NCBI GenBank assembly: GCA_937951345.1 | Contig: CALFCF010000023.1 | Location: 36,432 to 100,431 of the forward strand | DNA from: an uncultured Granulosicoccaceae bacterium | Lineage (GTDB): Bacteria; Pseudomonadota; Gammaproteobacteria; Granulosicoccales; Granulosicoccaceae | DNA length: 64,000 bases | Reading direction: 5' to 3' | Part shown: positions 55,667 through 64,000 of the stretch, in pieces | How the letters are laid out: each line of letters begins with the position of its first letter | Position numbering within the stretch: position 1 is the stretch's first letter | Program-made: the position numbers and the translations under genes | The notes under the pieces: model-generated | What the model saw: only the letters and a program-made list of their open reading frames with translations | Told to the model about the DNA's origin: nothing | The model's database searches: none

Positions 55667-55910
55667 TTGTCAGAAAAGATTTGGATTTTTATCGAGATTT
55701 TTCTCGGCAGGCAATTTTAAACGATCACGGCCGTTACTAGACTATAGCAGTGCCAGCGCGACTAGACGATCAAGACAATTAAATCGCCCCGGAATTGGCT
55801 GTGAACGGTGAAAATTATTGCAAATTTCCGTCGCTTTCGAGTTAAACCAGACAACGTTAAAGACGGACAGTATGTCGCACAAGTATGGCATTAAAATGGC
55901 GCTCGAGCAT

Positions 55911-56867
55911 TCAGGGACGAACGACGTCTACGTGCTTGTGAGCACGCTCTATCAAAGCTTGTACGGCTGCGATTTCCTTTTCCCGTCGCATAAGCCCTTC
56001 AATGGCTGGAGCGACTGCCTCCAGAGGCGGTAAAGGCGGTACCTGACGGCCGGTCACCAGTATGATGTGGCAGCCTTCGTCGCTGTTGAACAATGCGGGC
56101 AAATTCGGCTCAAGATTGAATAACTGCTGCTCAAAACCCAGGGGACCGTCGTGGTTCATCATCGAGCCAAGCACACCGCCGTTAGCGGCCGACGACTCAT
56201 GGATTGAGTGTTCACGGGCAAGCTCTTCAAAAGACTCACCCTGATCAAGCTTCACCATCAACGCCTCGCATTCAGCACGCGTGGCCGTCAGTATCTGGCT
56301 GATCTGCACAGTTTCACCACGTATAGCGCTGGTGTTTTCGTCATAGTACGCCTGGATCTCTTCGTCGGTAATGTTAAGTTTACTGCTGACGTATTTTTCA
56401 ATCAGGTGGTTTACAACGGTAGTTTTTATAGATTCGCGCAGCGTTAGATCGTTATCAAAATTCTGACTCAGCGCAAACTGAAACAACACTTCTTCCTGAA
56501 TTAAGGATTCCGCAAATTTGTCCGGATCAGAGCGAATTGAAACCTGATCACCCAGTGGTAGGCTGGCGATATTTGCATTGATATCAGAGGCCTTGATTTC
56601 GACACCATTTATAATGGCGAGTACGGTATCGTCGGACTGCGCAGATGCGGATGCAGAAAGAAAAATCAGAGCCAGCGAAAAAACAGCTAGAAGAGCTTTC
56701 TGTTTGTTACCGCATTCGAGCCTCGCGGCATCCGGGTTTGCAGCAGTGCATTTTGCATCGGAAAGCATTCGGGGTTTCAGATCTAACTCTGCACATAGAA
56801 TGCGTAAGAGCGTTATCGGTAGCATCGACTTTATTCCACTAGACAAAGAAACCCGCGCAGTGTGCAT
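55911..56867 (-). CDS. PpiC-type (parvulin) peptidyl-prolyl isomerase, periplasmic
   Basis: 318-residue SurA/PpiC-like foldase. Hydrophobic export signal at about residues 58-77 ending A-S-A-S-A; a long N-terminal tail precedes it. Its ATG follows the tlpA-like stop codon directly (TAAATG), but an internal ATG at 56768 would give a more normal signal length. A helical chaperone region is followed by the parvulin domain (V-Q-I-S-Q-I-L-T-A, then S-A-A-N-G-G-V-L-G). Probably assists folding of exported proteins. Confidence 0.85.
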   Translation of the reverse strand: MHTARVSLSSGIKSMLPITLLRILCAELDLKPRMLSDAKCTAANPDAARLECGNKQKALLAVFSLALIFLSASASAQSDDTVLAIINGVEIKASDINANIASLPLGDQVSIRSDPDKFAESLIQEEVLFQFALSQNFDNDLTLRESIKTTVVNHLIEKYVSSKLNITDEEIQAYYDENTSAIRGETVQISQILTATRAECEALMVKLDQGESFEELAREHSIHESSAANGGVLGSMMNHDGPLGFEQQLFNLEPNLPALFNSDEGCHIILVTGRQVPPLPPLEAVAPAIEGLMRREKEIAAVQALIERAHKHVDVVRP

Positions 56868-57455
56868 TTAGTTGCTATTGATCATCTCTTCAAGCACAGA
56901 GATAGCCTCTTCGCTCGCCCAGTCGCGCTCACCTTCAGAACCAGCGACAACCTCACCATCGGGGTTCAATATGAACGATAGCGGCAGGTTGTGCGCTCCG
57001 TAAACCGAAGATACTTTTTTGTCAGCATCCATAAGAATGGTAAATGTCACACCGAGTTTTTCCATAAATGGCGCGATGTCGCTCGCACCTCCTTCATCAC
57101 TGGAAATAGCAACCACTTTGAATCCCTTGTCTTTGAATTCCTGAAACGCAGCTTCCATCGTTGGCATCTCAGCAAGGCAGGGCGGACACCAGGTAGCCCA
57201 GAAATTTAACAACACATAACTGCCTTTCAGCGACTCAAGTGAAGTCTGTCCCTCCGTACCATCACGATGAAATTCAGCAAGATCAAATGCAGGTGCGGGG
57301 AAGGGTGGATCGAACGTAGTCAGGTTAAATCCGTGCAATGCCGGGTCATGCGCCAGAGAACCGCTACTAATAAAAACGGCGCAGGCCAACAGGGAGACAC
57401 GGGTTAGATTTTTAGTCCTGAGCAGGAGTTTTGAGAGGTTCATATGGCTTATCAT
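56868..57455 (-). CDS. TlpA/ResA-like thiol-disulfide oxidoreductase
   Basis: Periplasmic thioredoxin-fold protein of 195 residues (ATG 57443 is an alternative start). Signal peptide ending near S-L-A, then the reducing-type motif F-W-A-T-W-C-P-P-C-L-A-E-M-P. First gene of a coupled pair with the PpiC-type isomerase, suggesting a joint role in folding or redox maturation of envelope proteins. Confidence 0.9.
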   Translation of the reverse strand: MISHMNLSKLLLRTKNLTRVSLLACAVFISSGSLAHDPALHGFNLTTFDPPFPAPAFDLAEFHRDGTEGQTSLESLKGSYVLLNFWATWCPPCLAEMPTMEAAFQEFKDKGFKVVAISSDEGGASDIAPFMEKLGVTFTILMDADKKVSSVYGAHNLPLSFILNPDGEVVAGSEGERDWASEEAISVLEEMINSN

Positions 57456-57728
57456 TTATCCAGTAAAACGTCACATCAGAAACCATGACAAAGAGGGCGA
57501 AGGCCGTCATTATGGATTCAGCTTACTGTCGCTGGAGCTGCAGCCTTGCCTGTCTAGGCGCGTGTTATCTTAACAGATCAGTCAGTCCGGCATCCGCGGT
57601 AAACTATCGTTATCTTTGATGTCTATCGCACTGGTATTATCAGAATACCAGCTACAATCGATACAACCGGATATCACGCGTAAAACGTAACAACGACAAA
57701 AAAGCGTTGCCACCTGATTGTCTTTTTA

Positions 57729-59540
57729 ATGAATCCGACCCTAACCGTTTCCGACCTGACCATCGCCTTTGGTAATCGACCGCCTGTAGTCGATTTGGTT
57801 TCGTTTTCGGTCGATCGAGGTGAAACACTGGCACTTGTTGGTGAATCCGGATCCGGCAAAACACTCTGCTGCCGATCCGTATTACAGATTCTTCCACCGA
57901 CCGCAAAAATTCTATCGGGTGACATTACATTCAAAGGAACTGAGAGATCACGCTCAGATGAAAACGCGCTAATACTAAATTTGGCTGAAGCCACCGAAAA
58001 AGAATTACTCAAAGTACGTGGCAACCGCATCGCAATGGTTTTTCAGGAGCCAATGCGTTCAATGTCTCCACTACACACAATCGGCAATCAGGTCTCAGAG
58101 GTTCTGCACCTGCACAGCGAATGTGATGCTGTCGAAGCTAAATCGATTGTTTTGGACGAATTCGATGAAGTCGGATTTTCTGATCCCGAGAGGATTTACA
58201 ACGCTTACCCATTTGAGCTCTCTGGTGGCATGTTGCAGCGGGCCGGTATAGCGATGGCGACAGTTGCAAAACCCGATCTCCTCATAGCTGATGAACCTAC
58301 TACCGCGCTTGATATGACGACGCAGGCGCTAGTGCTTGGCTTGCTGAAAAAAATGCAAAAGAAGAGCGCCATGGCTTTGATACTGGTAACACACGATCTG
58401 GGGGTTGTTGCCAATTTAGCGGATAAGGTCGTGGTTATGAATAGGGGTCGAGTCGTTGAATCAGGTACCGCTACCCGGGTGCTGCGCGATCCAGTGCACG
58501 GTTACACACGCATGCTGATCGATTCAGCCGCGCATATGCCTGATACGGATGACAGTTCTTTAGATAAAACGGGTGCAGATTCTGAAAGCGACGCTCCCAT
58601 TATGGAACTTATCGATGTCAGTAAGACATTCAAGTCGAGAGCTTCAGTGCCGTGGAGAAAACCGGAAATAATAAAAGCTGTTAACCACGTGGACATCTCG
58701 CTGAAGCGAGGTTCAACACTTGCTGTTGTCGGAGAATCCGGCTCAGGAAAATCGACACTGGGCCGAATAGCGATGGGCAGCATTGCTCCCGATTCGGGTG
58801 GTCGGGTGCTGTTTCGCGCTACCGAAACCAGTAAGGGTGTTGATGTTACTGATATGGATGGCGAGCAGCTGTCCGCATTTCGGCGTAATGCTCAAATGGT
58901 TTTTCAGGACCCACGTTCTTCGTTAAGCCCGCGCATGCAAATAGTTGATGCGATCTGTGAACCACTGGAAATTCATCAACTCGGCACTAAAAGCGAGCGG
59001 ATCGATAAAGCGGGGCAATTACTTGAGCGTGTCGGACTGGATAATTCGATGATGCGCCGATATCCGCATGCGTTTTCCGGTGGCCAGAGACAACGACTAT
59101 CGATCGCTCGAGCACTGGCACTAGAACCAAAATTACTGATCCTGGATGAACCGACATCAGCACTGGATGTCTCTGTTCAGTCGCAAATACTCGATTTACT
59201 GGAGCAGCTTCGAGATGATCTACAACTTTCGTATATGTTTATCTCTCATGATCTTGCTGTAGTCGCTCGTATTGCTGATGAGATAGCAGTCATGAGGCGA
59301 GGGTTTATTGTTGAACGCGCACCAACTGATTTACTCCTCGCTGAACCTAAACACCCTTATACCCGTGCGTTGATAGCCGCTCACCCCGAGCCAGATATCA
59401 ACAAAAAAATAGATCTTAATGCTGTTGCACAAGGCGCTGGCGAACCAGATTCCTGGGAAGATGCGTTCAAATTTCAGCGTAACGAAATACCTCCCCTGCA
59501 ACAATACGCGCCCGGACATTGGTTGCGGGCCAGAATGTGA
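57729..59540 (+). CDS. Fused double ATPase of second peptide-type ABC importer (YejF-like)
   Basis: 603 residues with two ABC domains. Domain 1: Walker A G-E-S-G-S-G-K44-T, signature L-S-G-G-M-L-Q-R. Domain 2: Walker A G-E-S-G-S-G-K-S-T near residue 334-342, signature F-S-G-G-Q-R-Q-R. Unlike the ATPase at 6695 it lacks the Cys-rich tails. It is first in its operon, ending 5 nt before the binding-protein gene. Confidence 0.92.
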   Translation: MNPTLTVSDLTIAFGNRPPVVDLVSFSVDRGETLALVGESGSGKTLCCRSVLQILPPTAKILSGDITFKGTERSRSDENALILNLAEATEKELLKVRGNRIAMVFQEPMRSMSPLHTIGNQVSEVLHLHSECDAVEAKSIVLDEFDEVGFSDPERIYNAYPFELSGGMLQRAGIAMATVAKPDLLIADEPTTALDMTTQALVLGLLKKMQKKSAMALILVTHDLGVVANLADKVVVMNRGRVVESGTATRVLRDPVHGYTRMLIDSAAHMPDTDDSSLDKTGADSESDAPIMELIDVSKTFKSRASVPWRKPEIIKAVNHVDISLKRGSTLAVVGESGSGKSTLGRIAMGSIAPDSGGRVLFRATETSKGVDVTDMDGEQLSAFRRNAQMVFQDPRSSLSPRMQIVDAICEPLEIHQLGTKSERIDKAGQLLERVGLDNSMMRRYPHAFSGGQRQRLSIARALALEPKLLILDEPTSALDVSVQSQILDLLEQLRDDLQLSYMFISHDLAVVARIADEIAVMRRGFIVERAPTDLLLAEPKHPYTRALIAAHPEPDINKKIDLNAVAQGAGEPDSWEDAFKFQRNEIPPLQQYAPGHWLRARM

Positions 59541-59545
59541 CAACT

Positions 59546-61489
59546 ATGCATAACTTACGTATCTCTCTCGGTAAACTGTTTAGCTACTCGGCTTACCTCG
59601 TTATGCTTTTGGGGTTTTCCCTGGTCACTGTCGCCCACGCAGCCGCACCAATAGTTTTCACAGAATCTATCTCTCTTTCCGATCAGGTTGAAAGCGGGTT
59701 GTTACCGGCAATTGATGATCGAGTACCCGATACACCGCTAATTGTTGATCTTCGTGCAAAGGGACGAACAGCCGGGCAACAGGGTGGTGTTCTTCGCACC
59801 ATGGTCTCCAGAAAAAAAGACATACGTCAGATGGTGGTCTATGGCTATGCACGGTTGATCGGCTACGATCACAACTACAAGCTGAAGCCTGATCTGCTAC
59901 TCGATTATGACGTAGACGAAAACCGCAAATTCACATTCAGATTACGACCCGGGCACCGCTGGTCTGACGGTCATCCGTTTACGTCTGCTGATTTTAAATA
60001 CTGGTGGCAGGACGTCGCCAATAATCCCGAATTATCACCATCCGGTCCACCATCAATATTACGGGTAGACGGTGAACTGCCTGAGGTGACTTTTCCGGAT
60101 CAACACACGGTCATTTACCAGTGGAACAAACCTAATCCGCATTTCCTGCCGGCGCTGGCGCAGGCCAGACCACCGTTTATTTTTCGACCACGACATTATC
60201 TCGAGCAATTTCATCACGGCTATGCCACCAAAGACAGTCTTGCTGCAATGATCGAAGACAAACGTGTCCGCAGCTGGATGGCACTACACAACAAACTGGA
60301 CAACATGTACAAGTTTGATAACGCGGCATTGCCAACACTACAGCCGTGGATGGCAAACGATAAAGGATCCAAAAGTCTGAAGGTGTTCACACGTAATCCT
60401 TTTTATCACCGTGTTGACACAAACGGTGTTCAGTTACCTTATATAGATGCGGTTCATATGAGTATTGTTGGCGGCGGATTAATCGCCGCAAAAGCCAATG
60501 CAGGAGAGAGTGATCTGCAGGCGAGAGGGCTGGATTTCAATAATATTGCGATATTAAAGAAGGGCGAAAAAGACAGTGACAACTACCGCGTGCATTTATG
60601 GGCCAATGGTGTGGCGGCGCAAATCGCAATATACCCGAATTTAAATTACCGCGATCCAGTATGGCGTGAATTACTTCGCGACGTGCGCTTTCGTCGCGCG
60701 TTGTCGATGGGTATTGACCGCAACATGATAAACCGTGCGCTGTATTTTGACCTCGGCACAGAAAGCAGCATGCAGGCATTGCCCGACAGCCCGCTGCATG
60801 ATCCGCAATTGCAGACCCTGTGGGCAACCTTCAACACGGACAAAGCCAATCAACTGCTTGATGATATTGGCCTGACAACAAAACGTGCCGATGGCATCCG
60901 CCTGTTACCCGACGGTCGTCCCATGCGATTCGTGATTGAAACTGCCGGTGAAAGGCAAGAGGTTGAAAACGCGCTGCAAATTATCACTGACACCTGGCGT
61001 GAGCTGGGTATACAGCTGGTTATGCGTCCCCTGGATCGCGACATTCTGCGTATGCACGTGTATTCCGGCATTACAATGGCGTCAGTCTGGTTTGGTTGGG
61101 ATAACGGTATACCTAATGCGCAAATTTCTCCGGATTACTTGGCACCTACGCAGCAGGAGTTTTTTGCCTGGCCGATGTGGGGCCAATTCCACCAGACAGG
61201 TGGTGAAGCAGGTGAGTCACCCGATATGCCCGAAGCGGCTCAATTACTTGAATTATCCAGACAATGGGAACAAACAACTTCAGAGACCGAGAAACATGCT
61301 ATCTGGAAAAAAATGCTGCGCATCCACGCCGATCAGGTTTATGGCATCGGAGTAATCGCTGAAACTCCTCAACCGGTTGTCGCATCCAAGCACTTGAGGA
61401 ATGTCCCTGAAGATGTACTGTGGTCATGGGAGCCGGGTGCTCACTTTGGTATCCACCGCATCGACGAGTTCTACTTTGATTCGTATTAA
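59546..61489 (+). CDS. Peptide-type ABC importer substrate-binding protein (YejA-like)
   Basis: Family 5 solute-binding protein of 647 residues, long as in YejA-type systems. ATG 59546 is chosen because an upstream GTG (59519) lies inside the ATPase frame. Sec signal peptide ends V-A-H-A-A. R-K-F-T-F-R-L-R-P-G-H-R-W-S-D-G-H and G-R-P-M-R-F-V-I-E segments fit the family. Such systems take up peptides, including some peptide antibiotics. Confidence 0.9.
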   Translation: MHNLRISLGKLFSYSAYLVMLLGFSLVTVAHAAAPIVFTESISLSDQVESGLLPAIDDRVPDTPLIVDLRAKGRTAGQQGGVLRTMVSRKKDIRQMVVYGYARLIGYDHNYKLKPDLLLDYDVDENRKFTFRLRPGHRWSDGHPFTSADFKYWWQDVANNPELSPSGPPSILRVDGELPEVTFPDQHTVIYQWNKPNPHFLPALAQARPPFIFRPRHYLEQFHHGYATKDSLAAMIEDKRVRSWMALHNKLDNMYKFDNAALPTLQPWMANDKGSKSLKVFTRNPFYHRVDTNGVQLPYIDAVHMSIVGGGLIAAKANAGESDLQARGLDFNNIAILKKGEKDSDNYRVHLWANGVAAQIAIYPNLNYRDPVWRELLRDVRFRRALSMGIDRNMINRALYFDLGTESSMQALPDSPLHDPQLQTLWATFNTDKANQLLDDIGLTTKRADGIRLLPDGRPMRFVIETAGERQEVENALQIITDTWRELGIQLVMRPLDRDILRMHVYSGITMASVWFGWDNGIPNAQISPDYLAPTQQEFFAWPMWGQFHQTGGEAGESPDMPEAAQLLELSRQWEQTTSETEKHAIWKKMLRIHADQVYGIGVIAETPQPVVASKHLRNVPEDVLWSWEPGAHFGIHRIDEFYFDSY

Positions 61490-61524
61490 ATCTAGCAGGC
61501 TATACGAAGAGCACGTTTAACAGA

Positions 61525-62565
61525 ATGGAAATTCTTCGATTCGCCTTTTTTCGTCTATTGAGCATGCTGGCCACGCTCTTGCTGGTATCAGCACTGATAT
61601 TTTTTATTATTAATCTCCCGCCAGGGGATTATCTAAGCAATCAAATTGCCGAACTACGCGCCACCGGACAAGCAGCAGGGGTCGCAAATGCCGAGTTTCT
61701 GCGTCAGGAATATTCGCTCGATAAATCTCTGCCACATCAGTATCTGGTATGGATGGGCTTGCTACCGGGATCGCATGGATTCTCGGGAATCCTGCAAGGT
61801 GACTTTGGCTGGTCGTTCGAGTTTGACCAACCGGTTGCGGATGTTGTCGGACAGGCGATGTGGATGACCATTCTGGTTAACCTTGTGGCGCTGTTGTTCG
61901 TTTACATCGTGGCGCTGCCGCTGGGGGTGCTCGCCGCTGCAAAATCCCGAACATGGGTTGACTACTCTACCTCCTTAGTCGGTTATCTGGGACTGGCAAC
62001 TCCAAATTTTCTGCTCGCTTTGATTCTGTTCTATTACGGCCACCGTCTTTTCGATTTACCCATTGGTGGACTAATGGCACCGGAATTTGAAGGTGAGCCG
62101 ATGAGTTTTGCTAAGCTCAAATCAGTGTTGTTGCATTTAATTATCCCGACCTTTGTGATTGGCACTGCAGGTGCTGCTGCGATGATGCAAAGGCTGCGCG
62201 CCAACATGCTTGATGAGTTACATAAGCCTTACGTAACAACGGCTGAGGCAAAAGGTTTACCAGCACGTGCTCGTTTAATCAAATACCCGTTGCGGGTCGC
62301 ACTTAATCCATTTGTTGCAGATATCGGGAATCTGATTCCATCGCTGGTATCCGGTTCAGTGCTGGTTTCAGTCGTTCTGGGTTTGCAAACCATTGGACCA
62401 GCTCTACTGGCAGCACTTAAAAGTCAGGACCAATTTCTCGCTGGTTTCGTTCTACTATTTGTTGCGGCGCTAACGCTACTCGGCACCGTTATATCTGATG
62501 TGCTGCTAATGCTGTTAGACCCGCGAATTCGCTATGGCGCACGTGCAGGGACAAACAGATCATGA
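61525..62565 (+). CDS. Peptide-type ABC importer permease (YejB-like)
   Basis: 346-residue permease with about six helices, a periplasmic loop after the first helix (includes Q-E-Y-S-L-D-K-S-L-P) and a coupling region L-H-K-P-Y-V-T-T-A-E-A-K-G. The last four bases overlap the next permease gene (ATGA). Confidence 0.9.
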   Translation: MEILRFAFFRLLSMLATLLLVSALIFFIINLPPGDYLSNQIAELRATGQAAGVANAEFLRQEYSLDKSLPHQYLVWMGLLPGSHGFSGILQGDFGWSFEFDQPVADVVGQAMWMTILVNLVALLFVYIVALPLGVLAAAKSRTWVDYSTSLVGYLGLATPNFLLALILFYYGHRLFDLPIGGLMAPEFEGEPMSFAKLKSVLLHLIIPTFVIGTAGAAAMMQRLRANMLDELHKPYVTTAEAKGLPARARLIKYPLRVALNPFVADIGNLIPSLVSGSVLVSVVLGLQTIGPALLAALKSQDQFLAGFVLLFVAALTLLGTVISDVLLMLLDPRIRYGARAGTNRS

Positions 62566-63722
62566 GCGATCAAGGCCAGCAACATTACGTCGATGATCGC
62601 CCTTATGACGACAGTGAGCGTCTACAGCATCAGATAGCGGAAGCACTCGAAAATGACGCACCCGGTTGGATTCTGGTTTGGCGCCGGTTCCGCAAACACC
62701 GAGTGGCACTGGTATCCGGCATTTTCCTGTTGCTATGCTACTTGTTATTGCCTTTTGTCGGCTTTATTGCGCCTTACAGCGCGAATGAACGAGACGCGGA
62801 ACATCTATACGCACCACCACAAGGCATATCGTTTTTTCACGAAGGTCAATTTATCGGGCCACACGTTTATCCGACAACAGCAAAACCCGATCTGGAAAAT
62901 TTTCGCTGGCACTACCAGATTCATCACGACCGGCCACTAAAACTCGAGTTCTTCTGTCCCGGAAGTGAGCATCGATTTCTGGGGTTAATCAAAACAGATA
63001 AACACTTGTTTTGTGCTCCCGCCGAGGCAACAGTATTTTTGTTTGGGTCTGATCGTCTCGGTCGGGATGTGTTCTCACGAATCCTCTATGGCGCACAACT
63101 TTCGCTTACTGTCGGATTGATAGGTATCGGTATTTCGTTCGTACTTGGAATACTGTTTGGCAGCTTGGCTGGCTACCTCGGTGGCAAAACAGACTGGGTT
63201 ATACAGCGTGTTATCGAGATTATCCGCTCTTTACCTGAGTTACCGCTGTGGTTGGCACTCTCAGCCGCCATACCAGCACATTGGGGACCGGTGGCCGTTT
63301 TCTTTATTATCTCGATAATCCTGGGCATCCTTGACTGGCCCGGCCTTGCGCGTGCCATCAGAGGGAAGTTCCTGAGTCTGCGAGAAGAACCTTATGTGCA
63401 GGCAGCCGAAATGATGGGTGCCAGCAGATCTCGCGTTATTCGAAAGCACATGCTGCCTAACTTCAGTAGCCACCTGATAGCGAGTGCCATGCTCTCCATA
63501 CCCGGGATGATACTAGGAGAAACGGCTTTGTCTTTTCTTGGTTTGGGGTTACGTGCGCCTGCGGTTAGCTGGGGAGTGATGCTCAATGACGCACAAAATC
63601 TGGCAGCCATAGAGATTTACCCCTGGACCGCAATACCGATGCTTCCGATAATTCTGGTGGTGCTTGCGTTTAATTTTCTGGGGGACGGTTTTCGCGATGC
63701 ACTCGATCCGTATTCACACTAG
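62562..63722 (+). CDS. Peptide-type ABC importer permease (YejE/DppC-like)
   Basis: 386-residue permease. A cytoplasmic N-terminal extension of about 45 residues, a first helix, a large periplasmic domain (about 70-160), then F-G-S-D-R-L-G-R-D-V-F-S-R and a coupling helix E-P-Y-V-Q-A-A-E-M-M-G-A. The periplasmic insertion is larger than in DppC and typical of YejE-type permeases. Last gene of the operon. Confidence 0.9.
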   Translation: MSDQGQQHYVDDRPYDDSERLQHQIAEALENDAPGWILVWRRFRKHRVALVSGIFLLLCYLLLPFVGFIAPYSANERDAEHLYAPPQGISFFHEGQFIGPHVYPTTAKPDLENFRWHYQIHHDRPLKLEFFCPGSEHRFLGLIKTDKHLFCAPAEATVFLFGSDRLGRDVFSRILYGAQLSLTVGLIGIGISFVLGILFGSLAGYLGGKTDWVIQRVIEIIRSLPELPLWLALSAAIPAHWGPVAVFFIISIILGILDWPGLARAIRGKFLSLREEPYVQAAEMMGASRSRVIRKHMLPNFSSHLIASAMLSIPGMILGETALSFLGLGLRAPAVSWGVMLNDAQNLAAIEIYPWTAIPMLPIILVVLAFNFLGDGFRDALDPYSH

Positions 63723-63784
63723 GGAACCTCAGTCAAAGCACACGGTAAGTGCTTGCAGGATTTTTGAATTATGTTTGTACACTA

Positions 63785-64000
63785 GCCTGCTCTATTCACG
63801 AAGGCGAGAACAGTGACATTGAAAATTAAGCCATTTCCAGTTAGACAAGCAGTTTTAGCGTCGCTGCGGGTATTCGCACACTGTTTTCTATTCACCACCA
63901 GTGCCCGTCTGCCGTCGCAGCTCACTCGATTGAGCTCAACCCGTAGATTTCTACGAATTTCGCTCAATCGAGCGACCTGCTTAGGTAGCCAGACTCTGGT
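63785..64000 (-). mobile_element. Inverted-repeat element, copy B (cut by window edge)
   Basis: Opposite-orientation copy of the element at 44493-44735, with its terminal repeat at 63785 and running past the right edge. Flank is CTAG, as at the equivalent end of copy A. It lies 60 nt after the last permease gene. Short frames inside it have no protein-like features. Confidence 0.8.

Noticed and set aside
63782..63967. Short frame inside the right-edge repeat as a gene
   Set aside because: Frames in the two copies of the element differ in position and lack protein character; treated as mobile repeat.

Overview
The window looks like chromosome of a free-living, probably marine, Gram-negative gammaproteobacterium. 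The grounds are lipobox lipoproteins, Tat and Sec exported periplasmic proteins, an Mrp-type cation/proton antiporter, a YfaZ-like outer-membrane protein, an E. coli-type MntR/Mn transporter pair and the Bcp, FrmA/FghA and SelAB families. Base composition looks near balanced by eye. A Granulosicoccus-like lineage is only a guess. There is no rRNA, CRISPR array, phage module or replication origin.\n\nLayout. 0.1-1.6 kb: SASA-type esterase lipoprotein (minus). 2.4-8.8 kb: peptide/opine-type ABC importer with a Tat-exported binding protein, two permeases and a fused double ATPase. 9.2-17.3 kb: Mrp/Mnh-type antiporter operon in the order E-F-G-(MrpA C-terminal part)-B-C-D-D-small protein-D, with no full-length MrpA. 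17.4-19.9 kb: small membrane protein, SDR lacking the catalytic Tyr/Lys, PQQ-type sugar dehydrogenase. 20.1-21.2 kb: lipoprotein made largely of three kinds of in-frame tandem repeat. 22.1-25.6 kb: Bcp peroxiredoxin overlapping tail to tail with a 1020-residue Amt-PAS-GGDEF-EAL fusion. 25.8-27.4 kb: second SASA esterase lipoprotein. 27.8-33.3 kb: alanine dehydrogenase, Old Yellow Enzyme, EamA transporter, SelO, DoxX-like protein.\n\n33.4-38.3 kb is a selenocysteine locus: tRNA-Sec (UCA anticodon, minus strand, recognisable promoter), a GrdB-like selenoprotein whose frame crosses an internal UGA (U-P-N-C motif), selA and selB. selD is not in the window. 38.5-39.0 kb carries a decayed IS66 tnpB/tnpC remnant. 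A flavin monooxygenase follows (39.4-41.2 kb), then a methyltransferase remnant and a manganese ABC importer (41.7-45.7 kb) divergent from mntR, with a MntR-box-like palindrome between them. A 243-bp element with terminal inverted repeats sits between the binding-protein gene and the rest of the importer. A second, inverted copy enters at the right edge of the window.\n\n46.3-51.3 kb: MmgE/PrpD protein, then glutathione-dependent formaldehyde oxidation (FrmA, FghA) facing a sarcosine-oxidase-like flavoprotein, a plausible demethylation/formaldehyde pair. 52.0-57.5 kb: YfaZ-like protein, cytochrome P450, fatty-acid desaturase, PpiC-type isomerase and TlpA-type thioredoxin. 57.7-63.7 kb: a second complete peptide ABC importer (fused ATPase, binding protein, two permeases).\n\nThe strongest points for a second look are the UGA-decoded selenoprotein with its local decoding genes, the ammonium-transporter/c-di-GMP fusion with a degenerate EAL domain, the repeat-built lipoprotein, and the inverted-repeat element inside the Mn operon.
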